From Frateuria_A sp035944355 (GTDB lineage Bacteria; Pseudomonadota; Gammaproteobacteria; Xanthomonadales; Rhodanobacteraceae), in contig NZ_DASZBH010000007.1 of assembly GCF_035944355.1 (NCBI RefSeq), forward strand, positions 62,001 to 126,000: a DNA stretch of 64,000 bases, read 5' to 3'. Shown one piece after another: positions 8,311-17,701 of the stretch (position 1 is the first letter of the stretch; every line of letters begins with the position of its first letter). Under the pieces are notes generated by a model that saw nothing but the letters and a program-made list of their open reading frames with translations, was not told the origin of the DNA and ran no database searches. A program made the position numbers and the translations under genes.

Positions 8311-8892
8311 ATGACCGACCGTCCCATCCGCGTCCTGTGCCTGGCCGGCAGCCTGCGCCGCGGCTCCTGGAACCGCCGCCTGCTGCATGCCGCCGCCACG
8401 CTGGCGCCACCCGCGGTGGCGGTCGAGGTCTTCGACGCGCTGGCCGCCGTGCCGCTGTTCGACGAGGATCTGGAACTGGCCGGTCCCGAGGGACCGGCCG
8501 GCGTGCACGCCTTGCGCGCCGCGATCGCGGCAGCCGATGGCCTGCTGATCGCCACACCCGAGTACAACCATGCGATGCCCGGCGCGCTGAAGAACGCGCT
8601 GGACTGGCTGTCGCGGGAAAGTCCCCAGGGCGAGATGCTGGCCGGGCGGCCGGCCGCGGTGCTCGGCGCGAGCGCCGGTCCCTGGGGAACGCGGCTGGCA
8701 CAGGCCTCGCTGCGCCAGGTGCTGCATACCTGCGGAGCCCTGGTGATGCCCTCGCCCACGCTCTTCGTCGCGCACGCCGGGCAGCGCTTCGATGCGCAGG
8801 GCCGGCTCGCCGATCCCGGCCTGCAGGCGTCACTGTCGCGGTTCATGGCGGCATTCGCGGCGTGGATCGAGCGCGTAGCCGTGGCTGCGTGA
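8311..8892 (+). CDS. NADPH-dependent FMN reductase family protein
   Basis: The 193-residue flavodoxin-like protein has the flavin phosphate loop LAGSLRRGSWNRRLL near the N-terminus, TPEYNHAMPGALKNALDWLS in the middle (the conserved PEYN loop that contacts the flavin), and GASAGPWGTRLAQ later. Relatives reduce FMN, quinones, azo compounds or chromate with NAD(P)H. GGAGAG sits just ahead of the ATG. It follows the LysE exporter by 17 bases and is probably cotranscribed. Confidence 0.9.
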   Translation: MTDRPIRVLCLAGSLRRGSWNRRLLHAAATLAPPAVAVEVFDALAAVPLFDEDLELAGPEGPAGVHALRAAIAAADGLLIATPEYNHAMPGALKNALDWLSRESPQGEMLAGRPAAVLGASAGPWGTRLAQASLRQVLHTCGALVMPSPTLFVAHAGQRFDAQGRLADPGLQASLSRFMAAFAAWIERVAVAA

Positions 8893-9001
8893 GGCCTGGG
8901 CGACCTGCGATGAACCGTGCGCGCCTGCCGGCCGCGCGCCTGCTCGGCCCGCTGCCCTGCCCGCCCTGGCTGGAACGACACCTGTGGCGGACGTCGGCCG
9001 G

Positions 9002-9505
9002 CTAAGCGTCGACCACCGGCACGGCCTCCGGCCGCAGCGCGACCACCTGCTGCTCCATCGTCTTGGACATCTCCATCAGGCGGCGGGCGTAGTCCTGCAG
9101 GCGCCGGTCCTCATCGTTGCCCGGCTCCCAGCGCGGCACCGGCGTGGGTTTGCCGTCGGGGCTGTCCAGCGCCACGAACACCATCACGCAGCTGGTGGCC
9201 AGGCGCTGCTCGCCCTTGCGCAGGTCGCGCGCCAGCACGTCGACCGCCAGGTGCATGCTGCTGGTGCCGGTATGGATCAGCCGCGCGCGCACGCTGACCA
9301 GGTCGCCGATCAGGATCGGCGCGATGAACTGGATCCCGCTGACCGACACCGTCACGCAGTAGGCGCCGCTCCAGCCCACCGCGCAGGCGTAGCCGGCCTG
9401 GTCGATCCATTTCATGGCCATGCCACCGTGCACCTTGCCGCCGAAGTTCACGTCGGTGGGCTGGGCGAGGAAGCGGAAGGTGACTTCGTTCTGCTGGCCG
9501 GGCAT
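9002..9505 (-). CDS. Acyl-CoA thioesterase (hotdog fold, YciA/BACH type)
   Basis: The 167-residue protein has a hotdog fold with the family signature NFGGKVHGGMAMKWIDQAGYACA, in which the Asp after Trp-Ile is catalytic, and the strand pair VSGIQFIAPILIGDLV. These enzymes hydrolyse acyl-CoA thioesters in the cytoplasm. The C-terminal 30 residues (PGNDEDRRLQDYARRL) form a charged helix. It lies 31 bases downstream of the acetyltransferase gene on the same strand and may be cotranscribed with it. Confidence 0.9.
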   Translation of the reverse strand: MPGQQNEVTFRFLAQPTDVNFGGKVHGGMAMKWIDQAGYACAVGWSGAYCVTVSVSGIQFIAPILIGDLVSVRARLIHTGTSSMHLAVDVLARDLRKGEQRLATSCVMVFVALDSPDGKPTPVPRWEPGNDEDRRLQDYARRLMEMSKTMEQQVVALRPEAVPVVDA

Positions 9506-9536
9506 GGCGGTCCTGTCCTGGTCGGGTGGCTGGCGA

Positions 9537-10025
9537 TTATGCCCGCGCAGGCCGGCGCGGGGCTTCCAGCGCCATCGGCGTGCTGCGGATGCCGTTGGGC
9601 GAGAGGCCTTCGGGCCCTGTGGCTGCAAAGCCGAAACGCACATACACCGGCACCGCCATGCGCGTGGCGTTGAGGGTGAACCGGCGCGTGCCGGCGCGGC
9701 GCACCGCATCGGCCATCGCCCGCTGCCACAGCCGACGCGCGATGCCGCGCCCCTGCCAGCGGGTGCCGACGAAGAAGTGGACCAGATGGCTGTCCCCGCG
9801 CATCGCCGCGATGCCGACCAGCGTCCCGTCCACCCAGGCGAGGTGGAAGCGCTGGCCGTCGCGCATGCGTTCACGCAGCGTCCGCGTGCCGAGCCGTTCC
9901 AGCAAGGCCAGGCCGGCGGCCGGCTCCTGCTCGGGCAGGATCCAGCGGCGTGCCACCCGCCGCGCCAGCCGGCTGACGGCTTGGACGTCCTCGGGCCTTG
10001 CCAGGCGCAGTTGCAGGTCGGGCAT
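9537..10025 (-). CDS. GNAT family N-acetyltransferase
   Basis: A 162-residue GNAT protein. The acetyl-CoA binding motif is VGTRWQGRGIARRLWQRA near residue 95, followed by FTLNATRMAVPVYVRFGF, the usual motif B with a Tyr. It acetylates an amino group on an unidentified substrate. The start at 10025 gives MPDLQLRLARPEDV, a normal GNAT opening, and excludes an arginine-rich upstream extension. It lies 48 bases after ychF. Confidence 0.88.
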   Translation of the reverse strand: MPDLQLRLARPEDVQAVSRLARRVARRWILPEQEPAAGLALLERLGTRTLRERMRDGQRFHLAWVDGTLVGIAAMRGDSHLVHFFVGTRWQGRGIARRLWQRAMADAVRRAGTRRFTLNATRMAVPVYVRFGFAATGPEGLSPNGIRSTPMALEAPRRPARA

Positions 10026-10073
10026 GCGCCGATCAGACCATCGGCGCCGCTCCGTGCGCAAGGCCGCGCGGGC

Positions 10074-11165
<1,092 letters not shown>

Positions 11166-11176
11166 GGGGTGACTCC

Positions 11177-11287
11177 GGGGAACGGGGAACGGGGAACGGG
11201 GAACGGGGAACGTGTGGATCAGGATGAGGCGAAACGGTGCGGCTCTTGCGGGCGCCTCACGTTCCCCGTTCCCCGTTCCCCGTTCCC
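11177..11287. repeat. GGGGAAC heptamer repeats in inverted orientation
   Basis: Five perfect GGGGAAC units run from 11177 to 11211, and after 49 bases four GTTCCCC units (the last one short by a base) run from 11261 to 11287 as the inverted copy. Each G-tract array could form a quadruplex, and the two arrays could pair as a long hairpin. The second array is read through by the end of pth. The repeat sits in the ychF/pth gap. Confidence 0.9.
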
Positions 11288-11859
11288 GCGGTATGTAGCT
11301 GCTGCATCGCCTTGTCGAACTGTCCGGCCACCGCCAGCGGGAGCACGTCCAGCGCGCGGGCGATGCCGTCGAGGATCGCATCCTCGTCCTGCGCGGAGGG
11401 CTTGCCCAGCACCCAGGGCGTGACCTTGTCCTTGTGGCCCGGATGGCCGATGCCGATGCGCAGGCGGTGGAACTTGCCGTGGCCCAGATGCGCCATGGTG
11501 TCGCGCAGGCCGTTCTGTCCGCCGTGGCCGCCGTCGAATTTCATGCGCACGGTGCCGGCAGGCAGATCCAGCTCGTCGTGCGCCACCAGGCACTCGTCCG
11601 GCTCGATCTTGTAATAGCGCAGCGCGGAGGCGACCGCGATGCCGCTCTTGTTCATGAAGGTCGCGGGCTTGAGCAGCCACACACTATCGCCGCCGATGCG
11701 CACGCGGCAGGCCTCACCGTGCAGCTTGCCGTCGAAGGCGAAGCGCTCGCCCTGCCCCGATGCGAGGGCGTCAACAAACCAGAACCCGGCGTTGTGCCGG
11801 GTTCGGAGGTATTCGGCACCGGGGTTGCCCAGGCCGACGATGAGTCGCAAACCAGCCAT
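11257..11859 (-). CDS. pth: Peptidyl-tRNA hydrolase
   Basis: The 200-residue protein has all Pth landmarks: LIVGLGNPGAEYLRTRHNAGF with the catalytic His, KPATFMNKSG, HDELDLPAG, KFDGGHGGQNGLRD and RIGIGHPG. The enzyme frees tRNA from prematurely released peptidyl-tRNA. The start at 11859 gives the normal MAGLRLIVGLGNPG opening. The last nine residues (GTGNGERGT) are encoded by the inverted GTTCCCC repeat and are absent from the family, so a repeat has replaced or extended the native end. It lies between rplY and ychF. Confidence 0.97.
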   Translation of the reverse strand: MAGLRLIVGLGNPGAEYLRTRHNAGFWFVDALASGQGERFAFDGKLHGEACRVRIGGDSVWLLKPATFMNKSGIAVASALRYYKIEPDECLVAHDELDLPAGTVRMKFDGGHGGQNGLRDTMAHLGHGKFHRLRIGIGHPGHKDKVTPWVLGKPSAQDEDAILDGIARALDVLPLAVAGQFDKAMQQLHTAGTGNGERGT

Positions 11860-11913
11860 GCGATAAGCCGATGGCCCGGCATCCCGCGCGCGGCGGGATG
11901 CCGGACGCAAGGC

Positions 11914-12564
11914 TTACTTCTTCTCGGCGGGCTTGGCTTCGCCCTCGGGCGCCGCCGCGGCTTCGGCAGCCGGCTCGGCCTCTTCCTTCACCGTGTTGGC
12001 GGTGACCACGGCGATGTCGTGGTCCGCACCCAGGTGCAGCGAGGGAACTTCCACGCCCTTGGGCAGCTTGACCTGCGACAGATGGACGATCTCGCCGGGC
12101 TTCAGGTCCACCAGGTCCAGTTCGATGAACTCGGGCAGGTCCTTGGGCAGGCAGGACACTTCCACTTCCGTCAGGTTGTGCGAGATCACCACGCCGGAGG
12201 TCTTGCCGGCCGGAGACTTCTCCTGGTTGAGGAAGTGCAGCGGCACGTTCACGCGCACCGCCTCGTTCTCGTTGATGCGCAGGAAGTCCATGTGCAGCAT
12301 CTGCTGCTTGAACGGATGCTTCTGCCAGTCGCGCACCAGCACCTTCTGCACCTTGCCGTCGACGTTCAGGTCGAGGATGGAGGAGAAGAACCACTCGTGC
12401 TTGGCGGCGAGCAGGATGGTGTTGTGCTCGATCTGGATGCTCTGCGGCGGCTGGTTCGCGCCGTAGACGACGGCAGGCACCATGGCGGCACGACGCAGGC
12501 GGCGGCTCGCACCTTTCCCCTCGTCGTTGCGGCTCTGGGCCTTGATTTCATGAGTCTGGGCCAT
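11914..12564 (-). CDS. rplY: 50S ribosomal protein L25, CTC-type
   Basis: The 216-residue protein is the long CTC form: an L25 domain (about 1-95, RRLRRAAMVPAVVYG, then DFLRINENEAVRVNVPLHF) plus the C-terminal TL5-like domain and an acidic alanine/glutamate/lysine tail. It binds 5S rRNA. The tail (from about 190) is low-complexity. It is preceded by a structured 146-base leader shared with the prs terminator and followed by pth after 54 bases. Confidence 0.96.
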   Translation of the reverse strand: MAQTHEIKAQSRNDEGKGASRRLRRAAMVPAVVYGANQPPQSIQIEHNTILLAAKHEWFFSSILDLNVDGKVQKVLVRDWQKHPFKQQMLHMDFLRINENEAVRVNVPLHFLNQEKSPAGKTSGVVISHNLTEVEVSCLPKDLPEFIELDLVDLKPGEIVHLSQVKLPKGVEVPSLHLGADHDIAVVTANTVKEEAEPAAEAAAAPEGEAKPAEKK

Positions 12565-12613
12565 TGCTTGTTACTACCTTAGGTTGTGTTTGCCCGCCTC
12601 GCAGCGGACGGGT

Positions 12614-12666
12614 GACTTCCCCGCGACCAGGGAAGTCCGTTACTTCCACGCGGCATCCATGCCGCG
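12614..12666 (-). other. Two hairpins in the prs-rplY gap (rplY leader)
   Basis: Between the prs terminator and rplY two inverted repeats are visible: GACTTCCC/GGGAAGTC (12614-12621 and 12630-12637) and CGCGGCAT/ATGCCGCG (12649-12656 and 12659-12666). Both would lie in the 5' leader of rplY. They could be an autoregulatory L25 site or processing signals; nothing identifies a known RNA family. Confidence 0.4.
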
Positions 12667-12679
12667 AAAAGCGAAGTTC

Positions 12680-12701
12680 AAAAACCGCCCATCCTGGGCG
12701 G
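12680..12701 (-). terminator. Rho-independent terminator after prs
   Basis: On the minus strand CCGCCC, a 5-base loop and GGGCGG are followed directly by TTTTT. The hairpin starts ten bases beyond the prs stop codon. It should separate prs from rplY at least in part. Confidence 0.85.
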
Positions 12702-12710
12702 ACTCTTAAC

Positions 12711-13667
12711 TCAATCCACGTAAAGCGAACTCACCGACTCGCCGAAGGCGATGCGGCGGATCGTTTCGGCCAGCAGCTCGGCGACCGAGAGCTGGCGGAT
12801 CTTGCCGCAGCTCTGCGCCTCTGGGCGCAGCGGCAGCGTGTTGGTGACCACCAGCTGGTCGAGCTGGGAGTTCTCGATGTTGCCGATCGCAGCGCCGGAG
12901 AGCACCGGATGCACGCAGTAGGCGACCACCTTGCGCGCGCCGCGCTCCTTCAGCGCCGCGGCCGCGGCGCACAGCGTGCCGGCGGTGTCGACGATGTCGT
13001 CGACCAGCACGCAGGTCTTGCCGTCCACCTCGCCGATGATGTTCATCACCGTGGCCACGTTGGCCTTGGGGCGGCGCTTGTCGATGATCGCCAGGTCCGC
13101 GTCGTCCAGCCGCTTGGCGATCGCGCGGGCGCGCACCACGCCGCCGACGTCGGGGCTGACCACGATCAGGTCGTCCATCGAGTGGTTGCGCCAGATGTCC
13201 GCCAGCAGGATCGGCGAGGCGTAGACGTTGTCCACCGGGATGTCGAAGAAGCCCTGGATCTGGTCGGCGTGCAGGTCGACCGTGAGCACGCGATCCACGC
13301 CGGAGGTGCCGATCATCTTGGCCACCATCTTGGCGGTGATCGGCACGCGCGCCGAGCGCGGGCGGCGGTCCTGCCGGGCGTAGCCGAAGTACGGCATCAC
13401 CGCAGTGACGCTGGCGGCGGAAGCGCGCTTGAGCGCATCGACCAGGGTCAGCAGCTCGATCAGGTTCTCCGCGCTCGGCGCGCCGGTCGGCTGCAGCACG
13501 AACACTTCCTGGCGGCGCACGTTCTCCTCGATCTCGACCTGCACCTCGCCGTCACTGAACTTGCCGACCAGTGCCTTGCCCAGGGGTACGCCGAGCCGGT
13601 GCGCCACATCGTCGGCCAGGGCGCGATGGGCATTGCCGGTGAAGAGCATCGGGGTGGACGTGTCCAC
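12711..13667 (-). CDS. prs: Ribose-phosphate pyrophosphokinase
   Basis: The 318-residue protein carries the class I PRPP synthetase motifs: FSDGEVQVEI, the flexible loop YFGYARQDRRPRSARVPITAK, the metal-binding VDLHADQIQGFFDIPVDN, and the ribose-phosphate loop VLVDDIVDTAGTL. It makes PRPP from ribose 5-phosphate and ATP for nucleotide, His, Trp and NAD synthesis. It lies downstream of ispE and tRNA-Gln, as in many gammaproteobacteria, and ends at a clear terminator. Confidence 0.98.
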   Translation of the reverse strand: MDTSTPMLFTGNAHRALADDVAHRLGVPLGKALVGKFSDGEVQVEIEENVRRQEVFVLQPTGAPSAENLIELLTLVDALKRASAASVTAVMPYFGYARQDRRPRSARVPITAKMVAKMIGTSGVDRVLTVDLHADQIQGFFDIPVDNVYASPILLADIWRNHSMDDLIVVSPDVGGVVRARAIAKRLDDADLAIIDKRRPKANVATVMNIIGEVDGKTCVLVDDIVDTAGTLCAAAAALKERGARKVVAYCVHPVLSGAAIGNIENSQLDQLVVTNTLPLRPEAQSCGKIRQLSVAELLAETIRRIAFGESVSSLYVD

Positions 13668-13697
13668 AGTGGTTCCTCAATTGGCCATCTTTTGGAA

Positions 13698-13774
13698 TGG
13701 CTGGGGCGGCAGGATTCGAACCTGCGCATGCGGGAATCAAAATCCCGTGCCTTAACCAGCTTGGCGACGCCCCA
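13698..13774 (-). tRNA. tRNA-Gln (anticodon TTG)
   Basis: On the minus strand the 77-base sequence folds as a cloverleaf: acceptor TGGGGCG pairing with CGCCCCA, anticodon stem CGGGA/TCCCG around the loop TTTTGAT (anticodon TTG, reading CAA), T-loop GTTCGAATC, discriminator G and an encoded CCA at the 3' end. It reads glutamine codons. It sits between ispE and prs, the classic position for tRNA-Gln in this group, and is probably cotranscribed with them. Confidence 0.96.
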
Positions 13775-13829
13775 GTGTTTCGTTTTGGCGAGCCCCGTCC
13801 TGGTGGCCTGCCGACCTTCTCATCCGCAC

Positions 13830-15227
13830 TCACTGCCCCGGCGAGGCGATCCTGCCGCGCTGGCGCGCCAGCGCCGCCTGCAACGGCGATGCATCCACGC
13901 CCTCGGCCAGTTGCGCCGCGAACTGCGCGGGACATTGCCGCACCAGCTTTCGCGCCTGCGCGAGCGAGGCGGTTTCCAGGAACACGCACCCGCCGCTGCC
14001 GGAAAGCCGGGCGCGGCCGAAACGCGAAAGCCAGTCCAGCGCCGCGGCCACCCCAGGGTGTCGCGCGCGCACGACCGGCTCGAACGCGTTTTCCGCCGTT
14101 TCGCCGGAAACAAAGGACGAAATTGTCGCCCGGGGTGCATTTCGTGTCAATTCAGGCGCTTGAAACAAGGCCGCGGTGGGCACGTGTTCGCGGGGATCCA
14201 GCACGACGTACCAGCGCCGTGGCAGTGCGATGGGCGTGAGCCGCTCGCCCACGCCTTGGCCCCAGGCCGAACGGCCGCGCACGAACACCGGCACGTCCGC
14301 GCCCAGCCGCTGCGCCAGGGCGGCCAGCGCGTCCTCGTCCAGGCCGCAGCCCCAAAGGTGGTTGAGCGCCACCAGCACGGTGGCCGCGTCGGAACTGCCG
14401 CCGCCGAGCCCGCCACCCATCGGGATGCGCTTGTCCAGCGCGATCTGCGCGCCGAGCGCCAGGCCGGCTTCCGCCTGCAGCAGCCGCGCGGCCCGCACCG
14501 TCAGGTCCGACTCGGCGGGCACGCCCGGCAACTCGCCGGCGCGCGTGATGGCGCCGTCGGCACGCACGCGCAGGCGTACTTCGTCGCCCCAGTCGAGCAG
14601 GCGGAACACCGTCTGCAGTTCGTGGTAGCCGTCGGCGCGGCGGCCGACGATGCGCAGGAACAGGTTGAGCTTGGCCGGCGCCGGCCAGGCGGTCCACTCC
14701 TCGCGGGCCGGCGGCGCCAGCGTCCGCGACATGAACATCCGCAGCGCGTCGGGAAAGCCGTTTTCCCGGTCGCGGTCGCGGGCGTAGGCGAAGGCGGCAT
14801 CGGCCTTGTCCACCGCCACGAAGCCATGCTTTGCGTAGAACGGCGCGTTCCACGGCACGTCCGCCAGCGTACCCAGGTCGACGCGCGCGTAGCCGGCGGC
14901 ACGCGCCCAGCCGCACGCATGCTCGAGCAGGGCCGCACCGATGCCGCGGCGGCCATGATCGGGAAGCACGTCGATTTCGGCGATGCCGATGGCGCCGCCG
15001 CCAATCTCGTCGTCCAGCCATACGAAGCCGACCGGCGTGCCGTCCTGCAACTGGGCGACCCACACCAGACCGCGCGCGATGGCCGCTTCCAGCAGGTCCG
15101 GCGGCAGCGCCATGGCGGCATAGGAAGGCCACGCACGATGGCCACGGAACAGCTGCACCGCCGCGCGCTCGATGGCGCACAACACGGGGACCTGCGCCGG
15201 CACGGCGCGTGCGATGGTCACCGTCAC
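13830..15227 (-). CDS. ispE: In-frame GNAT acetyltransferase-IspE fusion (CDP-ME kinase)
   Basis: A single open frame of 465 residues joins two domains. Residues about 5-165 are a GNAT acetyltransferase (IDVLPDHGRRGIGAALLEHAC, then NAPFYAKHGF). From about 175 on is complete IspE: WPAPAKLNLFLRI, the GHMP-kinase loop PMGGGLGGGSSDAA and the C-terminal RLSGSGGCVFLE. IspE phosphorylates CDP-methylerythritol in the MEP isoprenoid pathway. No stop codon separates the parts. Internal ATGs at 14738 and 14732 (300-302 codons) could start IspE alone, so two products are possible. The upstream start is taken as GTG at 15227, five bases after the lolB stop. tRNA-Gln and prs follow. Confidence 0.85.
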   Translation of the reverse strand: MTVTIARAVPAQVPVLCAIERAAVQLFRGHRAWPSYAAMALPPDLLEAAIARGLVWVAQLQDGTPVGFVWLDDEIGGGAIGIAEIDVLPDHGRRGIGAALLEHACGWARAAGYARVDLGTLADVPWNAPFYAKHGFVAVDKADAAFAYARDRDRENGFPDALRMFMSRTLAPPAREEWTAWPAPAKLNLFLRIVGRRADGYHELQTVFRLLDWGDEVRLRVRADGAITRAGELPGVPAESDLTVRAARLLQAEAGLALGAQIALDKRIPMGGGLGGGSSDAATVLVALNHLWGCGLDEDALAALAQRLGADVPVFVRGRSAWGQGVGERLTPIALPRRWYVVLDPREHVPTAALFQAPELTRNAPRATISSFVSGETAENAFEPVVRARHPGVAAALDWLSRFGRARLSGSGGCVFLETASLAQARKLVRQCPAQFAAQLAEGVDASPLQAALARQRGRIASPGQ

Positions 15228-15231
15228 GGCT

Positions 15232-15861
15232 TCAGCGTCCGCAATCGGCGCACGGCGCCGGCGCAAGGCGGAAGCTGTCGATCGACAGCTTCACTTTGTA
15301 TGGCGGCTGGCTGGCGAAGACCTTCTGCGGCAGCGGCGGCTGGCGGGACAGGTCCCAGGCGCGGTAATCGACCGCCCAGCCGTCCTGCTGCAGCAGCGCC
15401 GGCAGCTCGTGTTCGCCGAAGCTCAGCTCGGCCGCCCCGCCGGGCGCACGCAAGCCGAGCACCCAGGCGCGCAGTTCGCGCAGCGGCACCTCCCAGCCCA
15501 GCGCCCTGCGCATCAGCGTCTCGGCATCCGGACCACGCAACGGCCCGCCCTCGACGCCTTCGAGCACCGCTCCGTCCGGGCCGCCGCTCAACCGGAAACT
15601 CTTGCCCGTGATCGGCGCGCGCAAGTCGAAGTCGTAGCGCTCGCCATTCTGCGTCCAGGTCAGCGTGCCGCTGCCGCCGTCGTGGCCGTCCGAGACGGCC
15701 AGGTGGCCCTCCAGCGTCCAGCCTTCCACGCCGGCCAGCTGCCTTTCGCGCGCGGCCTGCGCCGCCAGCGCGGCCTGGTCGGCCGGCTTGCGCACCGGCA
15801 CCGGCGCGCAGGCGGCGAGCAGCAGCCCGGCTGCCGCGCCCATCAGGACCAGCCGCCTCAT
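15232..15861 (-). CDS. lolB: Outer membrane lipoprotein insertion protein LolB
   Basis: The 209-residue protein has a lipoprotein signal peptide ending LLLAAC (lipid-bearing Cys near residue 17) and a LolB fold: EGHLAVSDGHDGGSGTLTWTQ, DFDLRAPITGKSF, and a C-terminal PYKVKLSIDSFRLA. LolB receives lipoproteins from LolA and inserts them in the outer membrane. Its ATG overlaps the stop codon of the TPR lipoprotein gene, and the ispE fusion begins four bases after its own stop, so these genes are translationally tight. Placement before ispE is classic. Confidence 0.93.
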   Translation of the reverse strand: MRRLVLMGAAAGLLLAACAPVPVRKPADQAALAAQAARERQLAGVEGWTLEGHLAVSDGHDGGSGTLTWTQNGERYDFDLRAPITGKSFRLSGGPDGAVLEGVEGGPLRGPDAETLMRRALGWEVPLRELRAWVLGLRAPGGAAELSFGEHELPALLQQDGWAVDYRAWDLSRQPPLPQKVFASQPPYKVKLSIDSFRLAPAPCADCGR

Positions 15862-17606
15862 GGCTCGAGCCGCTGCACGGTCTTGTGGAGGTTGGCGTTG
15901 TTCGGGTCCAGCTTGCGCACCTGTTCGAACACCTGCCGGGCATCCTGGCGCTTGCCCAGCTTCCACAGCACCTCGCCCAGGTGCACGCCGACGTCGGCAT
16001 CCCGCGCGGTGCTCCAGGCCTGGCGCAGCGAGCGGGCCGCCTCGTCCAGGTGGCCCAGGCGGTATTGCAGCCAGCCCCAGGAATCGGCGATGGCCGGGTC
16101 GTGCGGCTTGGCCGCGCGCGCCACTTCGATCAACTTCTTCGCCTCGGGCAGGTCGCGGCCGGCATCGGCGAGGGTGTAGCCCAGCGCGTTGCTCGCATCC
16201 ACGTCGTCGGGCTTGATCTTCAGCAGGTGGCGGAAATCGGCGACCGCCTGGTCGATCCGGCCGGCCTCGGCATAGGCCAGGCCGCGGCCGTAGAGCAGGC
16301 CCGGATCGTCCGGCAGCACCTGCAGGGCGTGATCGTAGGCCTTGGTCGCCTGCGCGTAGCGCTGCTCGCGCATGTACAGCTCGGCGTCGGCCTGCCAGGC
16401 GCGGCGCAGCTGCTCGGGCTGATCGAGGTAGGCGGTCTCCAGCTGCTCCAGCAAGGCGTGCGCGTCGGCCAGCTTGCCCTGGGTGTGCAGGATCACCGCG
16501 CTGCGCAGGTCGGCGTCGAAGGCGTGCGGGTCCTGGTCGCCCACCTGGTCGTACCAGGCCAGCGCCTCGTCTTTGCGGTCCTGCATCTCGGCCAGCTGGC
16601 CGAGCAGGAAAGTGTTGCCGTCGCGCACGTCGGGCGGCGCCTGCCTGAGCTGGCGGTACAGCCGCGCGATGGCCTTCTGGTCGTGCGCCTGCGCGGCCAG
16701 TGCCGCGCGCAGGGCGTAGGTCTCGGCGCTCTGCGGCCCGTTGTCGAGCAGTCTGGCGGCCGCGGCATAGTCGCCGCCCTGGCTGAGCAGGCTGGCGTAG
16801 GTCAGGCGCAGGCGCACGTCGTTCGGCGACCGGGCCAGCGCCTGCTCGAGCAGCGCAGTCGCACCCTTGCGGTCGCCGGCCTTGAACTTCAGCTGCGCCG
16901 CCCAGGCGTAAGTCTCGGTGTCGTGGAAGCGCGTGACCGCGGCATCGGCCAGCCGCATCGCGTAGTCGGGCCGTCCCAGCTTGTCGCCAAGCTCGCTCAT
17001 CGCCAGCCAGGCCTTGGGGTCGGCAGGCAGCCGCGCGGGCGTGGCCATGGCTTCGAGCAGCCCTGCCGCCTGGGCGGGGTCGCGCGCGCCGACCAGGGCG
17101 CGGCCGAAGCGGCGCCAGGCGTGCGCATCGCCACTGCCGACCAGGCGTTCCAACTGCTCGCGTGCGCCGGCGCTGTCGCCGGTGGCCAGCGCCAGCTCGG
17201 CCTGCGCCTGGGCCAGGTCGGCGGTACTGGCGCCGAGCGCCTTCCAGCGGCCGATCGCGCGCTGCACGGCCGCTTCGTCACGCACCGCCAGCGCCAGTTC
17301 CACCGCGCGCTGGGCGACGTCGGGGTCGTCCGACAGGGCCATGGCGCGGCCGTAGCGGGCGGACGCTTCCTTGAGGTCGTTGCGGGTGAGCGCCATTTCC
17401 CCGGCCAGCAACTGCGCCAGCAGGTCGTGCTCGGCATCGGGCGTGACCACGGTCAGCCGGTCCAATGGCTGCTTGGGCGCCGGCGTGGAGGCGTGCGGCC
17501 CGGGCATGCCGGCGCAGGCGGCCAGGCCGAGCGCACAGCCGGCCGCGCCAGCAAATTGCCGCAGTTGCTTGAACTTGGTCTTCACGCTCAGCACACTAGT
17601 TGCCAT
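15858..17606 (-). CDS. TPR-repeat lipoprotein
   Basis: A 582-residue protein starting MATSVLSVK, with a lipobox LGLAAC near residue 30 after a rather long N-region, then tetratricopeptide repeats over most of its length (for example VLYGRGLAYAEAGRIDQAVADF-like units and the final LGEVLWKLGKRQDARQVFEQV). Such proteins scaffold complexes in the outer membrane or periplasm. It shares ATGA with lolB downstream and is divergent from hemA. TPR lipoproteins occur before lolB in many gammaproteobacteria, but the exact function is unknown. Confidence 0.9.
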   Translation of the reverse strand: MATSVLSVKTKFKQLRQFAGAAGCALGLAACAGMPGPHASTPAPKQPLDRLTVVTPDAEHDLLAQLLAGEMALTRNDLKEASARYGRAMALSDDPDVAQRAVELALAVRDEAAVQRAIGRWKALGASTADLAQAQAELALATGDSAGAREQLERLVGSGDAHAWRRFGRALVGARDPAQAAGLLEAMATPARLPADPKAWLAMSELGDKLGRPDYAMRLADAAVTRFHDTETYAWAAQLKFKAGDRKGATALLEQALARSPNDVRLRLTYASLLSQGGDYAAAARLLDNGPQSAETYALRAALAAQAHDQKAIARLYRQLRQAPPDVRDGNTFLLGQLAEMQDRKDEALAWYDQVGDQDPHAFDADLRSAVILHTQGKLADAHALLEQLETAYLDQPEQLRRAWQADAELYMREQRYAQATKAYDHALQVLPDDPGLLYGRGLAYAEAGRIDQAVADFRHLLKIKPDDVDASNALGYTLADAGRDLPEAKKLIEVARAAKPHDPAIADSWGWLQYRLGHLDEAARSLRQAWSTARDADVGVHLGEVLWKLGKRQDARQVFEQVRKLDPNNANLHKTVQRLEP

Positions 17607-17701
17607 CCCATCGTCCGTCCTGGCCGTACCCAACCGCCACAGGTACGAAAGCTTAGCCTACGCCGCCGCGGATACCCCGTCGTCAATTCGCACTCCACGC
17701 C

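Noticed and set aside
8910..9005. Possible 31-codon gene after the FMN reductase
   Set aside because: No ribosome site and no recognisable sequence; it ends inside the convergent thioesterase gene.
11177..11287. CRISPR-like reading of the heptamer repeats
   Set aside because: The repeats are only seven bases long with no spacers; they are a simple tandem array.
12564..15611. Open frame of over 1000 codons on the plus strand
   Set aside because: It runs antisense to rplY, prs, tRNA-Gln and ispE, all well supported. Long antisense frames are a by-product of the high G+C codon use; the sequence has no recognisable domain.
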